Origin: Henricia sp. BOLD:AAB3569
Lineage: Eukaryota; Echinodermata; Asteroidea; Spinulosida; Echinasteridae
NCBI GenBank assembly: GCA_037783545.1
Contig: JBBELK010000064.1
Location: 682,001 to 746,000, forward strand
Length of the DNA: 64,000 nucleotides
Reading direction: 5' to 3'
Below the pieces are notes generated by a model, which saw nothing but the letters and a program-made list of their open reading frames with translations, did not search any database and had not been told where the DNA came from. Shown here piece by piece: positions 35,701-46,300 of this stretch. Position numbers and translations under genes: made by a program. The first letter of the stretch is position 1. Every line of letters begins with the position of its first letter.

Positions 35701-38323
35701 TTGAACATAGGTATGAAAATTCGAACATAAATAGTTGTTTCGAGAGTCCGGAGAACGGAAGCGAGCGCGTGCTACGGCAGGCTACCGTGGAGTTTAGGAT
35801 ATTTGCCCCGCGCAGCACGGCAAATAGCCCGAGTGCACACACGGCCGGGCGTGTTGCTCCGGTGTACGTTTGTGAAGACAAAACATGATGCCAACTCTTC
35901 AAAAGAAAACGGAAATTCCTATTCGGTCGTCCGGGCTGTCCAGTAAAATCGTGAACAGAAAATTGGAGATATCCTGAGTAGGAGAAGAGCGAATCGTTTG
36001 TGACAAAGTCGTGAGGCTCACGCGTAGTTGCAACGGCTAGTAAAGTGTATAACCCGTCTTTTGACTGTTTTTGTTAATTTTGCACTTCTTTAGTAAATTA
36101 CGGGATATTTTGATTATTTTTTTTCACAACGACCATCAAAAAAGTATTGTCAATGCTGCTACATCACTAAATCATGTAAACAGTAGGCCGGTGTGTACCT
36201 TTAAATAGAGAACTCGGCGAACGCCGCTCAGTGTGTTTATGTTGAGTACTGGTATGTCAAATTTACTGTAGTTTTTATCACGATATTTAACTGAATGAGT
36301 CGCAGTTAGCCTCCGATACTAGAGCAACCTCCAAAGAGTCTCTGGAGTACATGTATTTTTGGTAACAAAATTTTACCACGTCGAATTGACGGACCAACAC
36401 TATACTCCATAAGCCATTTTACTAGATAAATCCCATAAATCCGCGCACGACGCAGTTTTCTTTACATTGTTGACGTCATCTCTCATTCGGTCCATTACTT
36501 TTATACCAGTACTTTGTATCTCCTAGTGCCTCCACCACATGGTAGCCTTCTAGCTAACATAGTCATACTTCAATTGGAGACTTTTCAGACGCTTGGTGGC
36601 AGCAAGGGGTGTTATGGCCGAGCGGTCTAGTGCGTCGAACTTAAGTTCCTGTGCTAGTACTAGAATGTAGGTTCGATTCCGGGCCGCGACGGGTTGTGGC
36701 ACCTGTGCCCTTGAGCAAGGCACTCAACCACACTTGCTCCCATTCCTGTAATTGGCGGTCCCGCCGCTGTTGGATGTGGTAAATAAATAAATAAAATAAA
36801 TAAATTAAATAAATAAATAACGGTCCACTATTTTTTGCGTTATTTTAAGCAAGCGCACTTTGGCTCAAGAATGATGCAAAAAATAGTAGACTGATCACGT
36901 GGGACCGTTATGTTTGCCGTTGTATTTGTGCTTTCAGTTTCTTTTTTTGGTAATGGTCGACATTGTGAATTTGTAATAAAATTCATATATTTTCCTAAAT
37001 TTTCAGGTTACGGACAAACAGAGAAAATACAAAACGTAGACCAGATTTCATTCATGACAGAGATCTTAAAAAGCATCCGGGTTGAAGATCCTGGTAAGGT
37101 GGTTGTTGTAAGCCCCTCCATGAGCGGATCGTACGCTCTGCCCTTCCTGATGGAACACCCTGAAAGGTTTGCTGGATATGTGCCAGTTGCACCTGTCACC
37201 ACGGAACGATACAAAGCTGAGATGTATGCCAAGATAGAGGTAAGACTCTATAGACCAATCCATTTCGTCCTTTTATGTAGGTCGCCATAGCTAAGGTGCC
37301 AGCGCATAAACTGCATGTTGTTTTATGGAAACCACACTGTAGCACAGGTCACTGCAAACAAACGCGCGCGTTATGTTTGGAATTAAAATGCACGCGTTAT
37401 ATGTTTGGAATGAAAATGCGCGCTGGTGTTGGTGGACACAAAATAACACGGGCATCATGTCAGTCTGTTTGCAGTATTAAACAATACAATGTGTAATCCA
37501 CACATAACGTGCAGTTTGTGCAAACTAGAAGCACCTCAGTTATGGCGACCTGTGGATTCGTGTATAGACAAAGGATCGTCTTCGCATGTAGATGTAGGAG
37601 GGGTTATTAATAAGTTTGTGGTCTAAGGTATGCAGTTTTTACTGAATGTCTGCGCATTTCAACTTTGTGTATTAAAATGAATATACACATAAAGCTTGTG
37701 TAATATAATGTAATAGCATTGCCATTGCCGTAGCATTTTATCAGCGGTGTTATATTAGTTTCATTAATTTTTTTTTATTTTTGCTGACAGTACCATGTTT
37801 TTACCGACAAAATATGAATTACATCATATATGGGAGGAAAAAAAGTGGGGTGGGGGGAATTGACATCTTTGCCCCCTCCCCCCACCGCCCCCTCCCGACC
37901 CACCTCCCACTTTTAAAAGTGGGGGTGCATGTATACTCAGGGATGCCAGTGGCTCTTACCTTCAGGGCCGGAAAAAAATCCACTATCATAACTGCATGTA
38001 TGTGTGCACATGGACTCGCCAGCACAGTATACTGTACAGTATGTACATTGACAGTGTGCAATAAACTACTGCTGTATGGATACCGCGCCCTCTATGTACT
38101 TCTAACTTCTAACTTTGTGTCCCAAATTCAGGTTCCAACTTTGATCGTCTTTGGCTCCAAAGATCAAACGTTAGGAGAAGCCTCCAAGAAGAACCTTATC
38201 AATCTCAAGAACTCGGAGGTTATGGAAATCAAGGATGCAGGTCACGCATGCTACTTGGACCAGCCGCTCATTTTTCACAGACATCTTCACGTATTTGCCC
38301 AGAAGGTCTTTGCTTCCAACTAA
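32567..38323 (+). CDS. ABHD14A: ABHD14A-like alpha/beta hydrolase (five exons, 280 aa)
   Basis: Join 32567-32717, 33636-33757, 34759-34903, 37007-37239, 38132-38323; all junctions are GT/AG and phases agree (1,0,1,0), giving 280 codons plus stop. Residues 10-25 form a hydrophobic anchor followed by YYKYYYF, so a type II membrane protein like vertebrate ABHD14A (about 271 aa) rather than the shorter soluble ABHD14B. The ABHD14 signature [10 protein letters not shown] is at 108-117. The likely triad is S177 in SPSMSG, D228 in GSKD and H255 in [12 protein letters not shown] directly before the ATG fixes the frame. The family is serine hydrolases; the substrate of ABHD14A is not well established, so none is assigned. 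Introns 1 and 3 carry transposons. It converges on Wnt2. Confidence 0.93.
32968..33515. mobile_element. palindromic foldback element, family P copy 3, in ABHD14A intron 1
   Basis: The right end TTTTAGCCTTCTAAAAGTA is intact; the left end lacks about 16 bp of the same terminus. Arms share ATGTTTACATTGGG and CAAGATGGC(C/G)GCC. No 9-bp duplication could be matched, consistent with the damaged left end. Confidence 0.75.
33636..33757 (+). CDS. ABHD14A: ABHD14A exon 2
   Basis: Acceptor CCCCTTCAG at 33635, donor GAG|GTGAGT. Encodes residues 51-91, including [13 protein letters not shown], the segment before the hydrolase core. Confidence 0.88.
33870..33972 (-). repeat. tRNA-related SINE fragment
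   Basis: A minus-strand B box GGTTCGAATCC (33953-33963) followed by sequence resembling the GTGGGAGGAAAA body of other SINEs here. In ABHD14A intron 2. Confidence 0.5.
34240..34520. repeat. GC-rich CCGGGC/GCGCCGT segment
   Basis: Markedly richer in G and C than its surroundings, with recurring GGCGCCGT, CCCGGC and CGGCACCC words in both orientations. Probably a decayed inverted-repeat element in intron 2; the gapless frames across it are not genes. Confidence 0.4.
34759..34903 (+). CDS. ABHD14A: ABHD14A exon 3 (oxyanion region)
   Basis: Acceptor TGGTTCAG, donor CAG|GTAACA. Encodes residues 92-139 with [13 protein letters not shown] and VAVDLPG. Confidence 0.95.
35400..36200. mobile_element. 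TTAA-flanked TIR element in ABHD14A intron 3
   Basis: Ends AGGGACACACCGGC and GCCGGTGTGTACCT, each flanked by TTAA (35396-35399 and 36201-36204). TTAA duplication is used by piggyBac and Kolobok elements. No transposase. Shares its right end, inverted, with 25086-25200. Confidence 0.75.
36607..36820 (+). mobile_element. tRNA-derived SINE (family 2) in ABHD14A intron 3
   Basis: The head ATGGCCGAGCGGTCTAG resembles a class II (Leu/Ser-type) tRNA A box, and the B box GGTTCGATTCC is at 36670-36680. The body has TTGAGCAAGGCACTCAACC, and the tail is AAAT-repeats. Distinct from family 1. Confidence 0.8.
37007..37239 (+). CDS. ABHD14A: ABHD14A exon 4 (nucleophile)
   Basis: Acceptor AATTTTCAG, donor GAG|GTAAGA. 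Encodes residues 140-217 with the nucleophile elbow [12 protein letters not shown]. Confidence 0.95.
38132..38323 (+). CDS. ABHD14A: ABHD14A exon 5 (Asp, His, stop)
   Basis: Acceptor CAAATTCAG; encodes residues 218-280 with [10 protein letters not shown] and [11 protein letters not shown], then TAA. Confidence 0.95.
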   Translation, partial: VPTLIVFGSKDQTLGEASKKNLINLKNSEVMEIKDAGHACYLDQPLIFHRHLHVFAQKVFASN

Positions 38324-38502
38324 AGGTAGTGTGTTCACAAGAAGTTCAATTTAGACCAAGTCGGTAAGAAGCGAGTTCAGAGGTTTTTACTGGCATGCAC
38401 AAATGGTAGTTTTGGGAGTTGACCTCTGGGGTCACAAGGGAATAGCCTGATTGAAACGTAGGACGAATGAATGCTTACAAATTACCAAGGTTAAACAAAT
38501 AT

Positions 38503-38690
38503 AAACCCACAGATAGGGTGAAAACTAGGTTATACAAATATAAACCCATGGATCTGGATAGGGTGAAAACTGCAACTACCCATATTTTTGTAGAAACAAC
38601 CCAATGTTGGGTTCATTTCCACCAAAAAGAACAGGTATAATTGACCCAAATTTGGGTAGTTGCAGTTATCACCATATCTGTGGGTTAATA
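38503..38690. mobile_element. hairpin MITE just downstream of ABHD14A
   Basis: ACCCACAGATAGGGTGAAAACT and a second, offset copy near 38540-38585 pair with AGTTATCACCATATCTGTGGGT at 38663-38685. It starts about 180 bp after the stop codon, so it probably lies in the 3' untranslated region. Confidence 0.6.
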
Positions 38691-38738
38691 TAACCCAGGT
38701 AATTTTTCAGTGTGGGAAAAACACTGACCAACCATGGG

Positions 38739-38744
38739 AATAAA
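38739..38744 (+). terminator. candidate polyadenylation signal for ABHD14A
   Basis: AATAAA 416 nt after the stop; a second AATAAA stands at 38852-38857. Which is used cannot be told from sequence. Confidence 0.4.
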
Positions 38745-39419
38745 ACATTTTGTCAGATCTGGGTAAAAACCTAATAAATGTTCAGGAAGCGTAAATACGC
38801 AGATCTGTATTCTTCGGCAAGAGCATCACATGTCACATCCGTCGGCATAGGAATAAAACATGCCATGATACTTCTTTTAAATCACAACTTGCGTATTAAA
38901 ATATGCAGCTATTTTTTTGTTCGTCTATCTCCATAGAACCTGACGAACTATGTCCGGCTCTGTAGAGATATGTTTGAATAAATTTAAAGGAGCGTGACCA
39001 GATATTGATAAAAAAAGATTTTGTTTTAACCTAACAATCACATAAAATACCTCCCCAAAATACATGTACTATCCATGGAAAAAAACAGTAAATGTGCAGT
39101 CTTCAATTTCGATGTGGAAGCAAAAAGGTTGGTGTAATCACTGCACTGCTTTACGTAACTGGATAAATTAGTTTACTAAACTGTGGTGGATTTTTGATGA
39201 TATCCCTGGAAATATACGGATTGAGAGCACAACATTCCAGAATGGTAATGAGAAAAATATCACACATGATATGGTATCAAAATCTCAACACCCATGGAAA
39301 AAAATGTGATCTGGACAAGCTTCTTTAACATCCACGATGAATGTACACGAGGGTACATACTGTACATGTACATTTTGGATCTTTGAAAACTACATACATG
39401 TAGTCCATACAGGCGCGGA

Positions 39420-39683
39420 TCCAGGGGGGCGGTTTTGGGGGTCAAAACCCCCCCCTGCTCTTAAAAAATAAATTGACAAATAAATTTTGGTCCAGATGTT
39501 CATCAAGAGAAATCCAAGGAGGTTATTTTCCCCGATATACAAGTCTTCCCCATCATAAGGTAAGTGCATCACTCAGCAGTGTACAAGTGATAGATTGCAT
39601 ACTTTATAGATATGTATATATATATATAACAAAATCTGACGGGCCGAAACCGCCCCCTGGAAAAATTCCTGGATCCGCCCCTG
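39420..39683. mobile_element. 264-bp hAT-like MITE
   Basis: Ends CAGGCGCGGATCCAGG and CCTGGATCCGCCCCTG; the interior has inverted GGGGGCGGTTTTGG and CCGAAACCGCCCCC. No clean 8-bp target duplication was found. Confidence 0.65.
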
Positions 39684-40399
39684 CCATGTTCGCAGACGAT
39701 GCAGAGGTTACTCCGAGTGGTATTTGTAGAAAATACCAGTATGGCATGTGAATGAATTTCGCATTCAAATCACAATGGCCTATTGCTACGCCCAATCAGT
39801 TTTCAGCCAGGGGCATGTTTTCGCAACCAGTGGAACATTCAACCAATGGTTGACTTTTCGGTTTTTACCAACCATGGCCGATTTTTTGTTCGACGAGTGT
39901 CAGAAACTTGATTCTGGTTGTGGTCGCAAAAACAAAGAATTTAACACAAGAAATCCCTTTTCTGGGTGTAAAAATCTGTCTTTATCTTTTTTAGCAAATT
40001 CATTTTCCCCCCCGAAGTATTACCATTAGTAGAGTTCATGGAATAGCTCAATTCTTGCAAAGGTATAAACGACAAGTTGGTACATGTATGTACTGTGCAG
40101 TTCACAGGATGTTTATTTTGATAATGTGTACAAGTTTCCATACACAATTTTCAATGGTTAATATGCAAAACAAGCAATAATGTACATTATTTTGTTATCT
40201 ATTTCTCTTGCGAAGGGTTTTCATTTTCAAAATATAAATATTATGAACTAAAAATACATTGTATAACAAATGATATTTGTTTAATGGCGATCTAATTTTG
40301 TCTGGACTATTTACATGTGCCATAACCACCACAGTATCATTATGCTACATGTATTTGGTATTAGGCAATACCTGAACTTATATACCTCATGCGTAGATT

Positions 40400-41900
40400 C
40401 CTGTCATCTGATTGGTTAAAAGTGGGGGCATTGAATTAGCTAGACCCCGCGTGTATAGAATTCTGACTATGCCCACGGGCATAGTCTCTGCTATAGTCAT
40501 TTAGCGGGTTCCGGTCGCGCGCATAACGTGTAGCATAGCTGTGCACCAACTATGCAGCTGTGCGCTTCACGTAAACATTCAGCAGGACGGTAATGGCGGA
40601 CTCTCGACGAAGTCGTTTTGTCATCTGTCATAGATGATGAAGTCCTTAAGGAAATAAGAGAAGTGGCCTACAGTGAAAAATGTGTCAGGTGAATGTACTA
40701 CTACAGTACCAGTTTCTGAAATCGAAACTCGAAGGACCACTGTCATGACTGTATGACGTATCGTTACTTTTAACCAACCAGATGACAAAAATCTACACAT
40801 TCGGTACATAAAACAAATAATGACTGCTGTTTATTCGGGTCATGGTTAAAGAGCTAGAATCCCCCTTGACGAAAAATCCAGCATTTGCCTTTTTTTCGAC
40901 AGTCCACATATCCCTCCAGCCGACTTATACCGCTGTTTATTTCAAATTGTCCGTTTTAAGTGGATAGATCGCAAGCAAAAGTGCGGTTTTCGAAAATGAA
41001 ATTTTCGCGATTTCTGAAACGCTCATAAGGTATTAATGATATGCGCATGACCCCGTGACGCAATCCTGAGAAACACGAGTAAACACCGTTGGCAGTTCCA
41101 TACGTTTACACGCAAAAAACTCCTAAAACCGTCTCTGTTCAGTGGTGTTTTTTGAATAATTTTTCTCGTGCAAAAAATCAGAGATGTGCCCAGTATTTGT
41201 GTAGTTGTATGCTTTACCAGATATCATGGGAAAAAAGGAGCAGAAATATTTTCTTGTTTATTACCAAGAGAGATAATCGTGAGTCGATCGTTCTAACTTG
41301 TACCGGCCGATGTGCATACCGTGTCGTGCCAATTTCAAACACGGACCGCTGTGTGCAGTTCGTTCCGTGACAAAACCACCGGTCGCAATGTACCACTATT
41401 TACTTCAAAAGAGCGTCATTGTGAGCCACAATTTCACCGTTTTTTTACAAAAAGGTAATAGTAGATATTGTCATTTTACATCAAGTGTATTTCACGTTTG
41501 TATTTTGAATTACAAGGACAAAACAGGCATGTTAAACATACACTTTTGTATATTTTCCATTCAATACTGCACAGGCCGTTTTGTTCTCGTCTCAGGATGA
41601 CGTCAAAACCCCATTTATCAACAAACCAAGTGACCTCGAGCGTTTCAGAATTTTGGGTGAACAGGGTCAGAACTGAATTGCGTTTTAAACAAAAGGATGT
41701 CGATTTTTGGTGCAAAACAAGTTGTGATGGTGTTGTAGACACATACACCTTCACGATAAACAGGAAAACTTTTTAAAATGTGGACGGGGGGATACTAGCT
41801 GTTTAAGATTATAGGCCCTCGGTGATCTCGGCTTCCGCCTCGGGGCATAGTTATGGCTTCGAGATCACCTTGGGCCTATAATCTTAACCATGCCCCTCAT
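40400..41900. repeat. probable decayed transposon with terminal hairpin
   Basis: Contains the compact palindrome ACTATGCCCACGGGCATAGT at 40468-40487 and, at 41812-41880, TAGGCCCTCGGTGATCTCG pairing with CGAGATCACCTTGGGCCTA around CGCCTCGG. The intervening frames (41089-41776) show no domain. Confidence 0.4.
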
Positions 41901-42327
41901 TGCAGTCAATATTTGTATAATATTACATGTAGCAACACAAGCGTTGCTGTGCATTAGGTTTTACAAGTTGTAATCTCGGTCACCTATGCTGCACTTTTTA
42001 ATACACTGTACATGAAGTTCTGGGGATAGTTAAAAAAGAAAAAGCAACGAGTTGCATGTCTTGATCATCGGAAATGCTTATGAGCCAGTTTAATGCACGT
42101 ACGAGCCTGTACTGTGCCGGAAGACATTTCGACCAGATACATATTTTAAGTCTCATTTTAGGTGTGATTGTGGTGGTGGATCCTTTGGGAAGCAGGTTTT
42201 TTTTTCTCTAATCTGATTCGAAAAGCATTTGGTGCACGATATGTAACAGAGATGGAAATCTTCACCCGGTAAAGAGACAGTAGGTGGAGTGCCGAGTACC
42301 TCTGATCTGCCACGAATCGTTCTTGGT

Positions 42328-42473
42328 ATAGACCGTATCGAATAGCCGTGGGGCAGTTTCTTTGTTCCTTGAGGACATGCATGGTTGCACATATTGTGCT
42401 TCCATTGTTGAACGGTTTAAGTAACAAGAGGTGCCCCACGAAATGGCGGCTATTCGATATGGTCTATACCCTG
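42328..42473. mobile_element. MITE of the TATAGACCGTATCGAATAG family, copy 1
   Basis: GGTATAGACCGTATCGAATA and the inverse TATTCGATATGGTCTATACC bound a segment holding GTGGGGCAGTTTCTTTGTTC. Partial relatives lie at 48640-48770 and 52165-52265. Confidence 0.65.
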
Positions 42474-42851
42474 TCTTGTTGCATGACCTGTTTTCAAGTT
42501 CAAAAGTCTCCTATTCAAATAAAGTGGCATTACAAATGAATAAACTTAAAATCAGTTGCTTATAAAATATTCTGTATAATTATATGTACATTTTTACAAA
42601 GCATAAGCGGGTGCACGTTTCAAGTATTTTAGATTTGGCTGCAGGTATGTCTTGGTATACACGTATAAGTTGGCAGCCTATGTGTAGATAGATACATTCT
42701 CAGCGCGCGTGCCATGATGAAGGGTCGAAGCTCGGGGTTAGGTATCGTGGTGTTAGTTCTACACAGCTGATCATTATGATAAAATGTCTGTTGCAAAAGC
42801 TCTGGGGAATGGTTGAATAATGTATTACATGTATCTGAAACTGGTGCTTTG

Positions 42852-42857
42852 TTTAAT
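42852..42857 (-). terminator. candidate polyadenylation signal for Wnt2
   Basis: ATTAAA, the commonest AATAAA variant, 70 nt downstream of the Wnt2 stop on the minus strand. Confidence 0.35.
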
Positions 42858-42926
42858 GTTAGGTGACAAAAGGTGACGTGTGTACATAGGCCTTCTTCAG
42901 TTCTGCACAACTTGATGGCTGATCAT

Positions 42927-43363
42927 TCATATTGCTGCTGTTACTGAGCTGTCGATGTCAGGTTGGCGGCTTACCACCGGCACTTTGGTTCTCTTCTCGG
43001 TGTCTATTCGCATCCGTTTTCTGTCTTTCCTCTTGGTTGGTTTCCAGCTCTGCCTATGCGGATCTGTGGTCGCGTCTGCCGAGGTGGGCGCCTCGCCACC
43101 ACCACCGCCCAGGGCAGTGCTGTAAGCCTCTTCCCGAGTTCCGCTGTCCCCTTGCTCCGTGGAGTCCCCTTTGCATGTGTGCTGATCCACCGTCTCCGTG
43201 CACTCGCTGCAGCGGACGAAACAACACCAATGGAATTTGCACTCGCACTGGTTGGTCTGCTGGACCCGCATGGTGTTGTAGCCTCGCCCACAGCACATGA
43301 CATCACAGCTGTCTGGACCCTGTGACGTCTTGTTGCAAACTCGGCCTGCTGTGCCTAGAGAAC
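42927..43363 (-). CDS. Wnt2: Wnt2 exon 5 (Cys-rich end plus 80-residue tail)
   Basis: Acceptor TTTGTGTAG at 43364; residues 286-430. The canonical end HTCK is at 347-350; the frame stays open to TGA at 42927-42929, adding a Gly-rich then Lys/Arg-rich tail with KRKDRKRMR. Confidence 0.92.
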
Positions 43364-46300
43364 CTACACAAATGTTGCCAAGAAAACGGGGACAAGTTTT
43401 ACTTTTGTTACATTGCCACTTGGGCATCCATGCAACCAAAATGAATTACTGGGTTTCAGAGCTCAGCTGCATGGAGCATCTGTACTGGTATTTGGATTTC
43501 GTTTCTATAGGCTGATGGAGGTGTCGCACGAAATTATTGTACAACGCTCTGGAATGGAAGGGTTTTTAAAGGTAGTATGGGCATTCCCAGCACGCATCAT
43601 GTTAAAGATGCCAAGCAAAAAAAAATGTACATGTACATGTAATAATATCCAATTGGCCGAGCGCTAATAAAGAACTGAAATATGACGTCAGCTGCCACGT
43701 TCATGGATCTAAACACTGGGCAGTGGCCTAAAAATCTCACTGCAAAAGCACGAGAAAGCGGTTGAGTATGTTTTGTTCAGAAACATTTCGTTGACAACGT
43801 GTGAACCTCAACTCTCCACAGATTGGTAAGCAGTGCGAAAAGAGCAGACATCGGCTTTCATTTTGCGATATGGTTCTACTGCAGCACATAGCATGCACTG
43901 CATATGTTCCTTCACCAAAGAAAAGAATCAACCATACCAACCTGTTTCAGGATCTCTCTTGCAGTAGTCAGGCGATTCCTCAAAGTACACCAGATTGGCC
44001 TTGTTGGGTCTGCGATGGTTCCTAGTCCCGCTGAGACCCGTTCCGTCTTGCCCCATGGTCACCTCCGAGGCTTGATCGTACTTGATCCGCAGGTAGACAC
44101 CAACCTCACGGAAGTCCTGCATGGCCTTCCAGCAGGTGCGTATGGAGCAGGATCCACTCACGCCGTGACACTTGCACTCCAGCTTCATATTCTTCATCAC
44201 CGCCTGGAAGGAAAGAGTGCCAAAGAGAGAGGTCAAAATGAATGTCACGTTTGTAACCAGAAACACTTGGGAAAGTCTCCATTTCTTACATTCAAACAAT
44301 ATGTTCTTTCTCGTGCGAACAAATTGTCCTTGGATCCTTGACGTGCGATTTTACATCCCATCTAAAGGATGGAGCACTGCAGGTGGTTTCGTGCTTAGGA
44401 CAGGAACACTACGTATAGTGTGGTATCAGACCCACAATCATAGTTTTTGCATCCGAAGTTTGCGAGACGAAGACACGGACAGTATCCTCATTGAAACAAA
44501 TTATCTGAGAGCACATGTGACCTTGGGTCCACTTCTCTTCGCAAGTTACCCCTGTTACCACCACCCCACCTCCCCCTAAACCCTCCCCCCCCCCCCCCAA
44601 CCCCCTTCCCCCTCCCCCTCCCCCTCCCCCTTCCCCTCCCCCATCCCCCTTCCCCTCCCCTCCCCCTTCCCCCCTTCCCCCTTCCCTTCCCCCTCCCCCT
44701 CCCCTTCCCCTATTTCCTGAGCTAATACGTATACACAGTAGGACCCTAAACGTACTCTCCGGCCAGCTCTGTTGTTGTGCAGGTTCATCAGTGCTCTAGG
44801 ATCCCGATCTTTCCTTTCCCGTGCATCTACGAATTGCCTGGCGAAGTCATCGGCAAACTTGACATTGTCGCTGCAGCCTCCCCAGTCGAACTGACCGTGC
44901 TCGTCCGTGCTGGAGCCCTTCTTAGACGGATCGCAGGCACAGTCCAGGAGCTCTCCTTTGCTGCAGGAGCGGGTGACCTCGTGCACCACTCCGGCCGACG
45001 AGATGGCGTAAACGAAGGCGGCTTCTTTGCTGGCCTCTGAAGTCAAAATTCAGTGGGAAAAGAAAAAGTAGAGGAGTGTTACTTTTTCTCTTTTTAGAAA
45101 TTTCCTCATGAAGAACATTTTCCAAAACTGTCACTCAGTTACCAAATTTATTTAGTCTCTATAATTTTGTATTTTAGTGTCATAATGGATGGGCCAGACA
45201 ATTAGACAGCAGTTAATACAATACAGCAACATTTCTTGCTTTTTACATTAAAAGTATGCATTAACGTAACTTTTTAACACTATTATGGCGCACAAGATGT
45301 GACAGAGGGAATCACTCACCTTCCATTGTTCCCCATTTGTTTCTCGAAAACCCAAGGAATTTTAAAAGAACTCCTTTTAACTTTTAGGGGAAAAGGGAGT
45401 TGTGTGCAAGTATAAGGGGCAGTATAGGAGTGGTCATTCTGTCACATCGTGCTGGGATGTGTGTTTTTAGTGTAAACGTATTAACTGTAACCCACCAATC
45501 CGTCCAGAGTCACTCATGCATATGCCTATTTACGCATTACAACGTGGAATTAAGTTTCTCATGTGTGACAAAAACTCATTTCAGGAACGGAAGCCAAAAA
45601 TTAAAGTAAATTAAGAACCGCCTCGGGTTTAACATGGGCGTAATGCATGGCTTAAACTTTGGGTCGGCCTAAAATCTTTTGTAGAATTATTCGCCGTAAA
45701 TGGGGGTTGCTACACTATTTTTTAATTAAAGTCAACAACACTAAATCCAACAGGAGAAGCGGTCGCTGTTTAAAATGCATTTTATGGATTTGCGACCAAG
45801 CTGGGTGGCGTTGAATGAGACAAATCCTGAGCCCCCTGGGATATGTTGGTGTGATTGATGTTCCGATACGTTTGAAAAAGTTCATACGTGCTTGGCCTTA
45901 TACAAACCAGAAATAGGAAAAAAAACGTCTGTTTTACAAATTACTAAACTCGTAGCCAGAAGGTAGTCCACCCTAAATCCGTTAGATTTTCGTGCCGATG
46001 TCATTTGGATTTTACAAGCTTTCTGTACGTCGGTCCAGAATGGTTTGGATTACAGAAAGATCTTGAAGTATAATTCAAATTAATAATAATAATAATAATA
46101 ATGAAAATTTATAATGCGCCGGTATCCATCAAAAAAGATGCTCATGGCGCAATTAACGTTCACGTTCGCAACAATAAATATATGCTATATTCTTCGTAAA
46201 ACAATGCTTTGGGCACAATTCAAAGTTTCAAACTGTTATCCGTATTATGGAAAAATTGTTTACGGTACAGACGATTATCACCTTCTTCCAGGCATACAGG

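Noticed and set aside
42932..43325. Long plus-strand frames (about 120 codons) opposite the last Wnt2 exon
   Set aside because: They are antisense to a Cys-rich coding exon; composition follows Wnt2 codons and no domain is present.
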